A stretch of 5,719 bases of DNA from an uncultured Alistipes sp. (lineage in GTDB: Bacteria; Bacteroidota; Bacteroidia; Bacteroidales; Rikenellaceae). Shown here piece after piece: positions 1 through 5,719 of the stretch. The DNA is taken from the NCBI GenBank assembly GCA_900769525.1, contig CAAGGY010000143.1, positions 1-5,719 of the forward strand. The letters are read 5' to 3'. The translations under genes were made by a program, and so were the position numbers. The notes below the pieces were generated by a model that saw only the letters and a list, made by a program, of their open reading frames with translations, was not told where the DNA came from and did no database searches. Position 1 is the stretch's first letter; each line of letters starts with the position of its first letter.

Positions 1-865
1 GGGCCGTACTCAGATTGAGGACGCAGTGCCTATGACTCTTGGTCAGACATTCGGTGCCTTCGCTCAGATTTTGAAGGAGGAGCGCAAGAACCTTGAGTTT
101 GCGGCTGAGGAGTTCCTCACAGTGAACATGGGCGCTACAGCTATCGGTACTGGTATCTGCTCAGAGCCTGAGTATGCTGAGAAGTGTATCGCTGCTTTGC
201 GCCAGATCACTGGCTGGGATATCAAGCTCGCTGAGGACCTCGTAGCTGCTACATCTGACACCACTTGCATGGTGGGCTACTCATCAGCTTTGCGCCGTGT
301 GGCTGTTAAGCTCAACAAGATCTGTAACGACCTCCGTCTTCTTGGCTCAGGTCCTCGTTGCGGTCTTCACGAGTTCGACCTTCCAGCACGTCAGCCAGGC
401 TCATCAATCATGCCAGGTAAGGTTAACCCAGTAATCCCTGAGGTTATGAACCAGATTTGCTACAAGGTTATCGGTAACGACGCTTGCGTTGCTATGTGTG
501 CTCAGGAGGCTCAGATGGAGCTCAACGCTATGGAGCCTACAATGGCACAGTGCTGCTTCGAGTCAGCAGAGATCATGATGAACGGCTTCGACACATTGCG
601 TGTAAACTGCGTTGATGGCATCAAGGCTAACGAGGAGCAGTGCTTGAAGTATGTTCAGGATAGCTTCGGTATCGTAACAGCTCTCAACCCAGTTATCGGC
701 TACAAGAACTCTACTAAGATTGCTAAGGAGGCTATGGCTACAGGCCGTCGTGTTTACGACATCGTGCTCGAGCACGGCATCCTTACTAAGGAGGAGCTCG
801 ACACAATTCTCTTGCCTGAGAACATGATTAAGCCAGTGAAGCTTGATATCAAGCCTCGCCGCTAA
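1..865 (+). CDS. aspA: Aspartate ammonia-lyase (aspartase), 5'-truncated
   Basis: This cytoplasmic enzyme reversibly deaminates L-aspartate to fumarate and ammonia. The gene enters from outside the window: the reading frame is open from base 2, and the first residues (GRTQIEDAVPMTLGQ) match the conserved internal aspartase segment. The GTG at base 26 is therefore an internal valine codon and not a start. About 287 residues are present; known aspartases have about 470-480, so roughly the first 180-190 are missing. The fumarase/aspartase superfamily signature GSSIMPGKVNP lies at 398-430 and contains the catalytic-loop serines. The following PVIPEVMNQICYKVIGND and the later MEPTMAQ fit aspartase better than class II fumarase. 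The C-terminal domain seems complete and ends ...IKPRR with TAA at 863-865. Cysteines are frequent (about 12 in the visible part), which suits an anaerobe. Codons are strongly biased (Lys AAG, Glu GAG), suggesting high expression. A stem-loop with a short T-run follows the stop. Confidence 0.95.
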   Translation, partial: GRTQIEDAVPMTLGQTFGAFAQILKEERKNLEFAAEEFLTVNMGATAIGTGICSEPEYAEKCIAALRQITGWDIKLAEDLVAATSDTTCMVGYSSALRRVAVKLNKICNDLRLLGSGPRCGLHEFDLPARQPGSSIMPGKVNPVIPEVMNQICYKVIGNDACVAMCAQEAQMELNAMEPTMAQCCFESAEIMMNGFDTLRVNCVDGIKANEEQCLKYVQDSFGIVTALNPVIGYKNSTKIAKEAMATGRRVYDIVLEHGILTKEELDTILLPENMIKPVKLDIKPRR

Positions 866-870
866 TTTTC

Positions 871-986
871 GATTATAAGGCAGACATCTACTGCCGCTAG
901 CAAAGATGCCGTCAATGGGACGTACGCCAAGTACTACCCATCGACGGCATCTTTTTGCCGAGCGTTGTATCTGCTACCTTATAATC
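871..986. repeat. Nested 116-bp imperfect palindrome after aspA
   Basis: The outer arms are a perfect 10-bp inverted repeat, GATTATAAGG at 871-880 and CCTTATAATC at 977-986. TTTT at 866-869 can also pair with AAAA at 987-990 if C870 bulges. Inside lies a second, stronger inverted repeat (902-954). The sequences between the two levels are only partly complementary: GCAGA at 880-884 can face TCTGC at 970-974. It begins five bases after the aspA stop. It could be just a terminator with extra arms, or a REP- or MITE-like repeat inserted after the gene. I see no clear target-site duplication. Confidence 0.7.
902..956 (+). terminator. Probable terminator stem-loop of aspA
   Basis: AAAGATGCCGTC (902-913) pairs perfectly with GACGGCATCTTT (943-954). 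After one A/C mismatch, ATGGG (915-919) pairs with CCCAT (937-941), and GTAC (922-925) can pair with GTAC (931-934) around a GCCAA loop. A run of five T (952-956) follows and is partly used by the stem. It lies 36 bases after the aspA stop. The stem is longer than usual and the T-run is short, so termination strength is uncertain. Confidence 0.65.
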
Positions 987-1050
987 AAAAATCAAAGACA
1001 AGAGCCTGCGTCAAGTACCATACCTGGGTGGCTTGTTTTGGGGTGGGGGT

Positions 1051-1123
1051 GATAGGTTCTTGTGGGTTCGGTGGGTTCTTTTGGGTAGCGGTTATGCCCT
1101 CAAAATCCCCATCAGAACCTATC
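1051..1123. repeat. Inverted repeat GATAGGTTCT / AGAACCTATC
   Basis: GATAGGTTCT (1051-1060) is perfectly complementary to AGAACCTATC (1114-1123). After a 2-base mismatch, TGGG (1063-1066) pairs with CCCA (1108-1111). The 41-base interior contains the 8-bp direct repeat GTGGGTTC at 1062-1069 and 1071-1078. It is not followed by a T- or A-run, so it does not look like an intrinsic terminator. Its function is unknown. Confidence 0.6.
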
Positions 1124-1130
1124 AGAGCCC

Positions 1131-1246
1131 ATTAAAGAGTTTAAAGAATTTAGGGAGTTTAAGGATTTAGCACCTACTTCCTAACTTTACTAAATTCCCT
1201 AACTTCCCCACCAGCTCCCACAACCTTCTTCTCGCCCTTCTCGCCC
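1131..1246. repeat. Degenerate 9-bp-periodic repeats in opposite orientation
   Basis: On the plus strand four 9-bp units run in phase from 1131 to 1166: ATTAAAGAG, TTTAAAGAA, TTTAGGGAG, TTTAAGGAT, ending TTAG at 1170. On the minus strand the same type of unit appears as TTAGGGAAT (1194-1202), TTAGTAAAG (1185-1193) and TTAGGAAGT (1176-1184). The arms 1150-1170 and 1181-1202 can form an imperfect hairpin. Farther out, TTCTCGCCC is tandemly repeated exactly, again with a 9-bp period (1229-1237, 1238-1246). Purines are on the plus strand to the left and on the minus strand to the right. No usable reading frame covers it. Confidence 0.6.
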
Positions 1247-1254
1247 CCTACCGC

Positions 1255-1294
1255 AAAAAAAAATTAGCAGCCTGGTGCAAACCAAGCTGCTAAT
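1255..1294 (-). terminator. Strong intrinsic terminator of the ppiD-like gene
   Basis: Read on the minus strand, ATTAGCAGC (1294-1286) pairs with GCTGCTAAT (1271-1263). One mismatch follows, then TGGT (1284-1281) pairs with ACCA (1276-1273) around a 4-base loop. A run of nine T follows in the transcript (A-run 1255-1263 on the plus strand, its last base also in the stem). It begins 33 bases after the foldase stop codon and is a textbook Rho-independent terminator for the envelope gene cluster. Confidence 0.92.
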
Positions 1295-1297
1295 CTC

Positions 1298-1311
1298 ACA
1301 CCCGAGGGTGT
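1298..1311 (-). other. Short hairpin between foldase stop and terminator
   Basis: ACACC (1298-1302) and GGTGT (1307-1311) form a 5-bp stem around a CGAG/CTCG tetraloop. It lies between the foldase stop codon and the main terminator in the minus-strand transcript. It may help protect the mRNA 3' end or be incidental. Confidence 0.35.
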
Positions 1312-1326
1312 TATGCCTTCACTCGT

Positions 1327-3312
1327 TTAGAATGTAGTATCGTCACGGTGATCCTTAGCGTTAGCCTTCTTCAAGAATGACATGTAGAGGCTATTCTCGT
1401 AAGCGCGCTTATCCTTCTCTGTGAGTGGAATACGCTCCTCAGCATAAGTTGCAGGATCTACCTCGCCGTTAATCTTGTTTACAACGAAGATGTAAGCTGC
1501 ACGCTCGCCCTTAACCAACTGAGCCTTCTCAACCTCAGTAGTTGCTGCGATAGCACCGATAAGGTGTGCATCGAGATTGCTGTCAGCATACTTAACACCA
1601 GCGAATGTCTCGCTCTTAGCACCCTCCAAAGCCTTAGCAGCCTCCAAAGTGTTAACCTTCTCAGCAATCATAGCATACTTCTTATCCTGAGTAAGCTTGC
1701 GGCGGATAGCAGCGTCGTTGAGAGCCTCAAACTCCTCATTATCAACAGAGATAACCAAAGCTACATATGTCACACCATCGATAACAAACTGCTTAGACTC
1801 GCCAACCTCAGCGCCATTAGCCCAATGAGCCATATTGCTTGAGTTTGCAATACCCTGAACATTTGCAGTAGCGTTGCTGAATAGATCTGGACGTGTTACA
1901 GTTGCAACGAGTGGGTTCTTAGAAACAGCCTTGGCAGCCTCAGCGAATGTCTCGTTGTTGTTACCCATCTGAGCAACGAACTCGTCAACCTTAGCCAATA
2001 CTGCACGGTTTGTCTCGTCGCTTGGAACGATCTCACGATCGAGGTTAGCAGTAAGCACGAAACGCTTGTCAGCACCTACGCTATTAACCTTAACAACAGC
2101 GTAAACACCGCTTGTGCTAAGAGCAAAGATGTCGCCAGCCTTGTGGCCTACGAAGAACTTAGTCTCGCTAACTGGCAACTGAGTGAAGTTAACAGTCTGA
2201 GCCTTAACATCCTTAACCTCCTGCAACTTCTTGAAGTCACCGCCATTAGCCTTGAGCTCCTCAACAGCCTTCTCAGCTGATGCGAGGTCGTCGTAGTTAG
2301 CAATCTCTACCTCGAAAGACTCAGGTGCTGTGATGTCAGAGAGAAGGTAGCGAGCAGTCCATACGTTGCCCTTAACCTCAGGACCGTAGCCCTTGCCTGC
2401 CTTGAAAGCCTCAGCAACATCCTTCTGCAAGCTCTCGTAAGCAGTGTAGTAAGACTGAACCTTACCACCAGCAGCACGAACCGCAGCCTTGATAGCGTCA
2501 ACGTTAGTAGCCTCAGCAACTTTAGCGTCGAGAGCCATAACCTCAGCCTCGATAGCCTTCTTATCCTCCTCAGTAGCCTGACGGTCGAAACGCACGTAGC
2601 GGATAGTGCGGCTGCCAAGCTTAGCGTTAGCCTTGCGGTTAGCCTCGTAGTAAGCCTGAACCTCCTCGTCGGTAACCTCTACATCCTTGTCGTCGATAGC
2701 TGAGTAAGGAATCTCAACATAAGCACCATCGAAAGTGAGCTTATCGTTGCGAAGAGCCTTAGCAACCTCGAGCTTGTTGAGGTAGTGACCTGCAGAGATG
2801 AAGTTGATGAACTTCTCGTTAGCAAGTGTCTGGTGTGCGAAGTGCATATCACGAGCCCAGTAGATATTAAGAATCATATCAATCTGCTCTGGGGTAACCT
2901 CCGAACCAGCGTACTGATCACGAACGTCGCTATACTGGTTTGTGATGTAGTTCTCGATCTCAGCCTCAGTAACATATACACCTACATTGCGGTAAGCTGC
3001 TGAGAGGAAACGGTCGAACATAAGAGTCTGGAATGCCATAGCTGCACCCTGATCGTGACCGTAGTTTACGATGCGGCCCATGTAGTTGAGGGTCTGGAGC
3101 TGGCTGTAGAGGTCACGAAGACGTGCATACTCGATGTGCTTAACCTCCTGGTCAGCAATTGTGAATACGGTAGGACCGTTGATCTCCTCCTCTGTAGGCT
3201 GGTTTACAAAGGTATTGCTGTCGAGGTTGAGTGCAAAGATCACAAGCACAACAGCAATAAGTCCGGAAATAAGAAAGCCGAACTTAGTTTTCAAAGTGTT
3301 TAATGATGCCAT
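1327..3312 (-). CDS. PpiD/SurA-like membrane-anchored periplasmic foldase
   Basis: The 661-aa product has a short positive N-terminus (MASLNTLKTK), one membrane segment at about residues 11-30, and a long soluble remainder that would face the periplasm. This is the layout of PpiD-type peptidyl-prolyl isomerases and chaperones that assist newly exported proteins. Residues about 31-210 resemble a SurA_N-type chaperone region (internal helices, VTEAEIENYI, VTPEQIDMIL). Two parvulin-like stretches follow at about 232-330 and 331-412. Both look degenerate, so chaperone activity is safer than isomerase activity. Residues 413-661 resemble the C-terminal part of Bacteroidales homologues, which I recall as about 700 aa. 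ATG at 3312 directly precedes the membrane anchor; upstream DNA is A-rich with no clear Shine-Dalgarno. Codons avoid Ile ATA and favour Lys AAG, as in aspA. The stop is TAA, followed by a strong terminator. The family call is firm; enzymatic activity is not. Confidence 0.85.
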   Translation of the reverse strand: MASLNTLKTKFGFLISGLIAVVLVIFALNLDSNTFVNQPTEEEINGPTVFTIADQEVKHIEYARLRDLYSQLQTLNYMGRIVNYGHDQGAAMAFQTLMFDRFLSAAYRNVGVYVTEAEIENYITNQYSDVRDQYAGSEVTPEQIDMILNIYWARDMHFAHQTLANEKFINFISAGHYLNKLEVAKALRNDKLTFDGAYVEIPYSAIDDKDVEVTDEEVQAYYEANRKANAKLGSRTIRYVRFDRQATEEDKKAIEAEVMALDAKVAEATNVDAIKAAVRAAGGKVQSYYTAYESLQKDVAEAFKAGKGYGPEVKGNVWTARYLLSDITAPESFEVEIANYDDLASAEKAVEELKANGGDFKKLQEVKDVKAQTVNFTQLPVSETKFFVGHKAGDIFALSTSGVYAVVKVNSVGADKRFVLTANLDREIVPSDETNRAVLAKVDEFVAQMGNNNETFAEAAKAVSKNPLVATVTRPDLFSNATANVQGIANSSNMAHWANGAEVGESKQFVIDGVTYVALVISVDNEEFEALNDAAIRRKLTQDKKYAMIAEKVNTLEAAKALEGAKSETFAGVKYADSNLDAHLIGAIAATTEVEKAQLVKGERAAYIFVVNKINGEVDPATYAEERIPLTEKDKRAYENSLYMSFLKKANAKDHRDDTTF

Positions 3313-3355
3313 AACTGTTTTATTTATTTTATTTTGTTATTTTCGTTTAAGACCT

Positions 3356-3363
3356 CAAAGGTA
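3356..3363 (-). promoter_or_regulatory. Bacteroidetes-type -7 element upstream of foldase
   Basis: The minus strand reads TACCTTTG, an exact match to the Bacteroidetes -7 consensus TAnnTTTG. It ends 43 bases before the foldase ATG, giving an expected leader of about 35-40 nt. No clear TTTG -33 element lies 19-21 bases upstream, although an AT-rich tract with T6 on the minus strand (3377-3382) is close. The rest of the gap (3313-3457) is AT-rich, and I see no convincing terminator for the preceding gene in it. Confidence 0.5.
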
Positions 3364-3457
3364 GTAATTTTTTTATAAAAAATACGCTATTGTCGTCGTT
3401 TTTTACTTTTACTCTGCAATTTAGAGGTATTATATGGTTATTTTCAGCCTATCGGAG

Positions 3458-4711
3458 CTATTTATCTATGCGCTCAAGGCTCACAAGTTCGAGGCGTGAC
3501 TGCTCACGACGCAGAATCTTAATCATATAATCTCCCACATTTATCTGCTCGCCCTCGTGCGGAATACCGCCATGCTTGGCGATGATAAAGCCAGCGAGGG
3601 TGTCGTACTCGTCATCCTCCTCCAAGCCGAGCTGATACTTCTCGTTGAGATACTCTACCTCGAGGCGTGTAGAGAATACCCACTCACTATCCGAAACAAC
3701 CCTCTCGACCATCTCCTGCACATCGTGCTCATCCTCAATCTCGCCAAAAATCTGCTCGAGGACATCCTCCAGCGAGATGATTCCTGCCGTGCCACCAAAC
3801 TCGTCGATGACAACAGCGATGCTCGCCTTACGCTTGGTAAAGGTCTCGAGCATGGCCTGCAGAGGCATTGTCTCTGCAACATATATTGTCTTAATGAGGA
3901 TATCGGACAAGTTCGTAGGATTCTCGAACAGACTCTTAGAGTTCACATAGCCGATGATATTGTCGATAGAGTCGTGCCATACGAAGATACGTGAGAACTT
4001 AGTCTCGATAAATCGCTCGGTGAGCTCATCAATAGTCGTAGACTCGAGGTCTACAGCCTCGACATCGACACGCTGCACCATGCAGTCACGCACACGTAGG
4101 TCGGCAAAGTCAAGAGCATTCTGGAATAGACGTATATCCTCCTGCTCTCCGCTCTGCACCTCGACATTGTCGTCGTCGACAAGGCGTGCGAGGTCATCAC
4201 GATTAAACTCTGTCTGCTCCTCACGAGGCTCAATCTTGCTACCCGTAAGACGAAGAATGGCATACGAGAGAAGTGTCGTAAGGCGTGATAGTGGATAGAG
4301 AATGATATATAGCACATACATCACTGGCGAAGATACCAAGTAGTAAAAGTTGGGCGAACGACGCACAATAGACTTGGGGATATACTCGCCAATGAAGATG
4401 ATGATAATGGTCGATATGATTGTCTGTGCCAATGGGTTATCTACCGAGAAGTAGTCGGCCAAGAGTGCAGATATGTATATTGAGTAGACAACAAGAGCTA
4501 TGTTGTTACCCACAAGGATTGTGGTAATGTAGTTGCTCTTATTGCGCGTGAAAAGCTCTGCTATGCGGTCGAACATAGGGCTCTGCTTACGGTCAATCTC
4601 CTCACGTAGGCGATTGCGACTTAAGAAGGCAATCTCCATACCTGAGCAGAATGCCGAAAAGAGAAGCATTATGCAGATTATGACGATCTGTGATAGTAGC
4701 GAGGTTTCCAT
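3458..4711 (-). CDS. CNNM/DUF21-CBS-CorC_HlyC integral membrane protein
   Basis: The 417-aa product has the standard architecture of the CorB/CorC, CNNM or 'hemolysin' family. A DUF21/CNNM membrane domain spans residues about 5-160, with hydrophobic segments near 7-23, 61-84, 95-112 and 124-155. It carries the family motifs SGMEIAFLSRNRL (23-35), VGNN (67-70) and GEYIPKS (108-114). A CBS pair follows: CBS1 about 208-262, CBS2 about 272-327 with VIDEFGGTAGIISLEDVLE. A CorC_HlyC domain lies at about 335-412. Relatives are linked to magnesium/cobalt transport or resistance, and the related GldE belongs to the gliding set of other Bacteroidetes; 'hemolysin' is a historical label. The substrate cannot be read from sequence. 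ATG at 4711 opens directly into the first membrane segment, 20 bp after the lptC stop, so the two genes are probably co-transcribed; no strong Shine-Dalgarno is seen. It uses Ile ATA freely, unlike the foldase, suggesting lower expression. The stop is TAG. Confidence 0.9.
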   Translation of the reverse strand: METSLLSQIVIICIMLLFSAFCSGMEIAFLSRNRLREEIDRKQSPMFDRIAELFTRNKSNYITTILVGNNIALVVYSIYISALLADYFSVDNPLAQTIISTIIIIFIGEYIPKSIVRRSPNFYYLVSSPVMYVLYIILYPLSRLTTLLSYAILRLTGSKIEPREEQTEFNRDDLARLVDDDNVEVQSGEQEDIRLFQNALDFADLRVRDCMVQRVDVEAVDLESTTIDELTERFIETKFSRIFVWHDSIDNIIGYVNSKSLFENPTNLSDILIKTIYVAETMPLQAMLETFTKRKASIAVVIDEFGGTAGIISLEDVLEQIFGEIEDEHDVQEMVERVVSDSEWVFSTRLEVEYLNEKYQLGLEEDDEYDTLAGFIIAKHGGIPHEGEQINVGDYMIKILRREQSRLELVSLERIDK

Positions 4712-4731
4712 ATATTTATAATAAAGGGCAT

Positions 4732-5719
4732 CTACCTCTTAGTAGATGTTGCAGCATCGCGCTTGGTAGATGTTGTACCACTCTTAGGCGCAGACGTGCT
4801 CTTTGCTGATGCACCACCCTGCGTCTTTGGCTTGCTCTGCGAGGTCGGGGGCTGGAGTGCGCCACGTGGCGATGAGGACTTAAGATTCTTGTCACTACCG
4901 AGCTCCAATGAAGATGATACCGAGCTTGTAGCATCGACAGTTGGTCGCTGCTGAACCTTAGGTGTACTATTTGCCTGGCGCTGTGTTGGTCTTACTGGCT
5001 TATCCTCAGGACGCACAGCATTTGGCATGATTGATGGGCTGGCGATACCTTCGCGCTTAGAGTCACGAGGCATAGGTCGGCCACCAGGGCGAGGACGCTC
5101 GCTCTGTTTACCATTATCGCTCTTGCCAACCCTCTTATCACCCTTGTTAGCATCATCACTCTGCTCACCCTCCTCGACAGGCGAGAAGTCGAACTCCATC
5201 TCGCTCTTATACTTTCTAAAGTGGATATTCTTCAAATCCTCATCGGCCTCGAAGCCAACGCCAAAGTGCCAGCCATCGGGTTGAAGAATCTTAGTGTCGA
5301 CGTTAGAGTATATCTTCTTGGTGCGAGCATCCCAGAATAGCTGCTGGGTGTAAACCTCCGTAAGTCCGGTAACGACAGTGTCGCCTGCCTTACGGTTTTT
5401 CTTGACAATCACCACATTACCCTTCGCCTCCCAGAGCTTCTGCTTATCGTAGTAGATAGCATAGTTTGCCGTAATCTGGGCATCCTGCAAAGATAGTGAG
5501 TCGGAGGTGTAGGTAACCATCTTAATGCCATCACGAAACTCCTGATATGGGTTTTTCGCAAGGCTATAACCCTCGATGATGGGGGCAGTAAAGGAGTATG
5601 AGCGTTTTCCGTTCTCGGTCATAACAATGGTACGATTTTCGCTACGCTCAGTCATAAGCGTCTCGTAGTCGTACTGCACGCTCGACGAGCTCTCGGCACA
5701 CGAGAATAGCAATGTAGCA
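4732..5719 (-). CDS. lptC: LptC-like LPS-export lipoprotein with long C-terminal tail, 5'-truncated
   Basis: LptC is the bitopic or lipid-anchored component that passes LPS from the LptBFG transporter to the periplasmic LptA bridge. The frame stays open to the window edge. Its first visible residues, ATLLFSCAESSSS, contain a lipobox (LFSC, Cys codon at 5698-5700), so the true start and most of the signal peptide lie outside the window; the TTG at 5712 is probably internal. After the cysteine, about 175 residues form the LptC/YrbK-like beta domain: SYSFTAPIIEGY, the DAQITANYAIYYDKQKLWEAKGNVVI strand pair, EVYTQQLFWDARTKKIYS, and DGWHFGVGFEADEDLKNI. From about 5160 down to the TAG at 4732, roughly 142 more residues are low complexity, rich in Ser, Thr, Pro, Gln, Lys and Arg, with no aromatic residues or Cys. 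Typical Bacteroidales LptC proteins, as I recall, stop near 200 residues, so this tail is unusual. The CNNM gene starts 20 bp downstream. Confidence 0.85.
   Translation of the reverse strand, partial: ATLLFSCAESSSSVQYDYETLMTERSENRTIVMTENGKRSYSFTAPIIEGYSLAKNPYQEFRDGIKMVTYTSDSLSLQDAQITANYAIYYDKQKLWEAKGNVVIVKKNRKAGDTVVTGLTEVYTQQLFWDARTKKIYSNVDTKILQPDGWHFGVGFEADEDLKNIHFRKYKSEMEFDFSPVEEGEQSDDANKGDKRVGKSDNGKQSERPRPGGRPMPRDSKREGIASPSIMPNAVRPEDKPVRPTQRQANSTPKVQQRPTVDATSSVSSSLELGSDKNLKSSSPRGALQPPTSQSKPKTQGGASAKSTSAPKSGTTSTKRDAATSTKR

Noticed and set aside
26..28. GTG as the start of a 279-residue aspartase-like gene.
   Set aside because: The frame is open upstream to the window edge and encodes conserved aspartase residues (GRTQIEDA) before it, so the GTG is an internal valine codon.
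1089..1184. An open frame in the intergenic region reading KEF/REF-like repeats (IKEFKEFREFKDLAPTS).
   Set aside because: It follows a TAG at 1086-1088, has no start codon or ribosome binding site, and is about 30 codons long. The pattern is a by-product of the 9-bp DNA repeat.
1131..1246. Possible CRISPR array.
   Set aside because: The units are only 9 bp, degenerate and contiguous with no spacers, and there are no cas genes nearby.
1564..1842. Open frames opposite or overlapping the foldase, CNNM and lptC genes (for example 1564-1842, 2307-2618, 3557-3994, 3954-4298).
   Set aside because: They lie inside well-supported genes in other frames, and their translations are low complexity or biased and match no family I recognise.
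3421..3460. Possible terminator after the CNNM gene.
   Set aside because: Only very short stems (about 4 bp) can form, with no proper T-run after them.
5710..5712. TTG as the true start of lptC.
   Set aside because: Starting there would leave only four residues before the lipobox cysteine, too short for a signal peptide, and the frame continues upstream out of the window.

Overview
The window (about half G+C) looks like chromosomal DNA from a gut-type Bacteroidales bacterium. The evidence is an LptC with a Bacteroidetes-style lipoprotein start, a PpiD/SurA-type foldase next to a CNNM/CBS protein, a TAnnTTTG promoter element, and starts without strong Shine-Dalgarno sequences. An Alistipes/Rikenellaceae-like source is my guess only; the sequence does not prove genus or family.

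Layout. Bases 1-865 (+) hold the 3' two thirds of aspA (aspartate ammonia-lyase). Bases 866-1326 are a non-coding gap between two convergent genes. It is unusually structured: a long nested palindrome that includes the likely aspA terminator, a second inverted repeat beside G-runs, purine-rich blocks with 9-bp periodicity that switch strand midway, and a strong intrinsic terminator for the opposite strand. Bases 1327-3312 (-) encode a 661-aa membrane-anchored SurA/PpiD-like periplasmic foldase. Bases 3313-3457 are an AT-rich gap with a probable promoter for that gene. Bases 3458-4711 (-) encode a 417-aa CNNM/DUF21-CBS-CorC_HlyC membrane protein. Bases 4732-5719 (-) encode a lipoprotein LptC, cut at its 5' end by the window edge, with a long disordered C-terminal tail.

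How the genes work together. The three minus-strand genes read lptC, CNNM, ppiD-like. The first two are only 20 bp apart and probably share a transcript. No clear terminator lies before the foldase gene, so it may get both read-through and its own promoter. All three products belong to the cell envelope: LPS export, an integral membrane protein of the CorC/CNNM type, and folding of exported proteins. aspA is a separate central-metabolism gene (aspartate to fumarate plus ammonia, which can feed fumarate respiration in anaerobic Bacteroidales).

I see no CRISPR array, tRNA, rRNA, transposase or obvious new defence or biosynthetic system. The most unusual items are the repeat-packed convergent intergenic region and the basic low-complexity tail of LptC.
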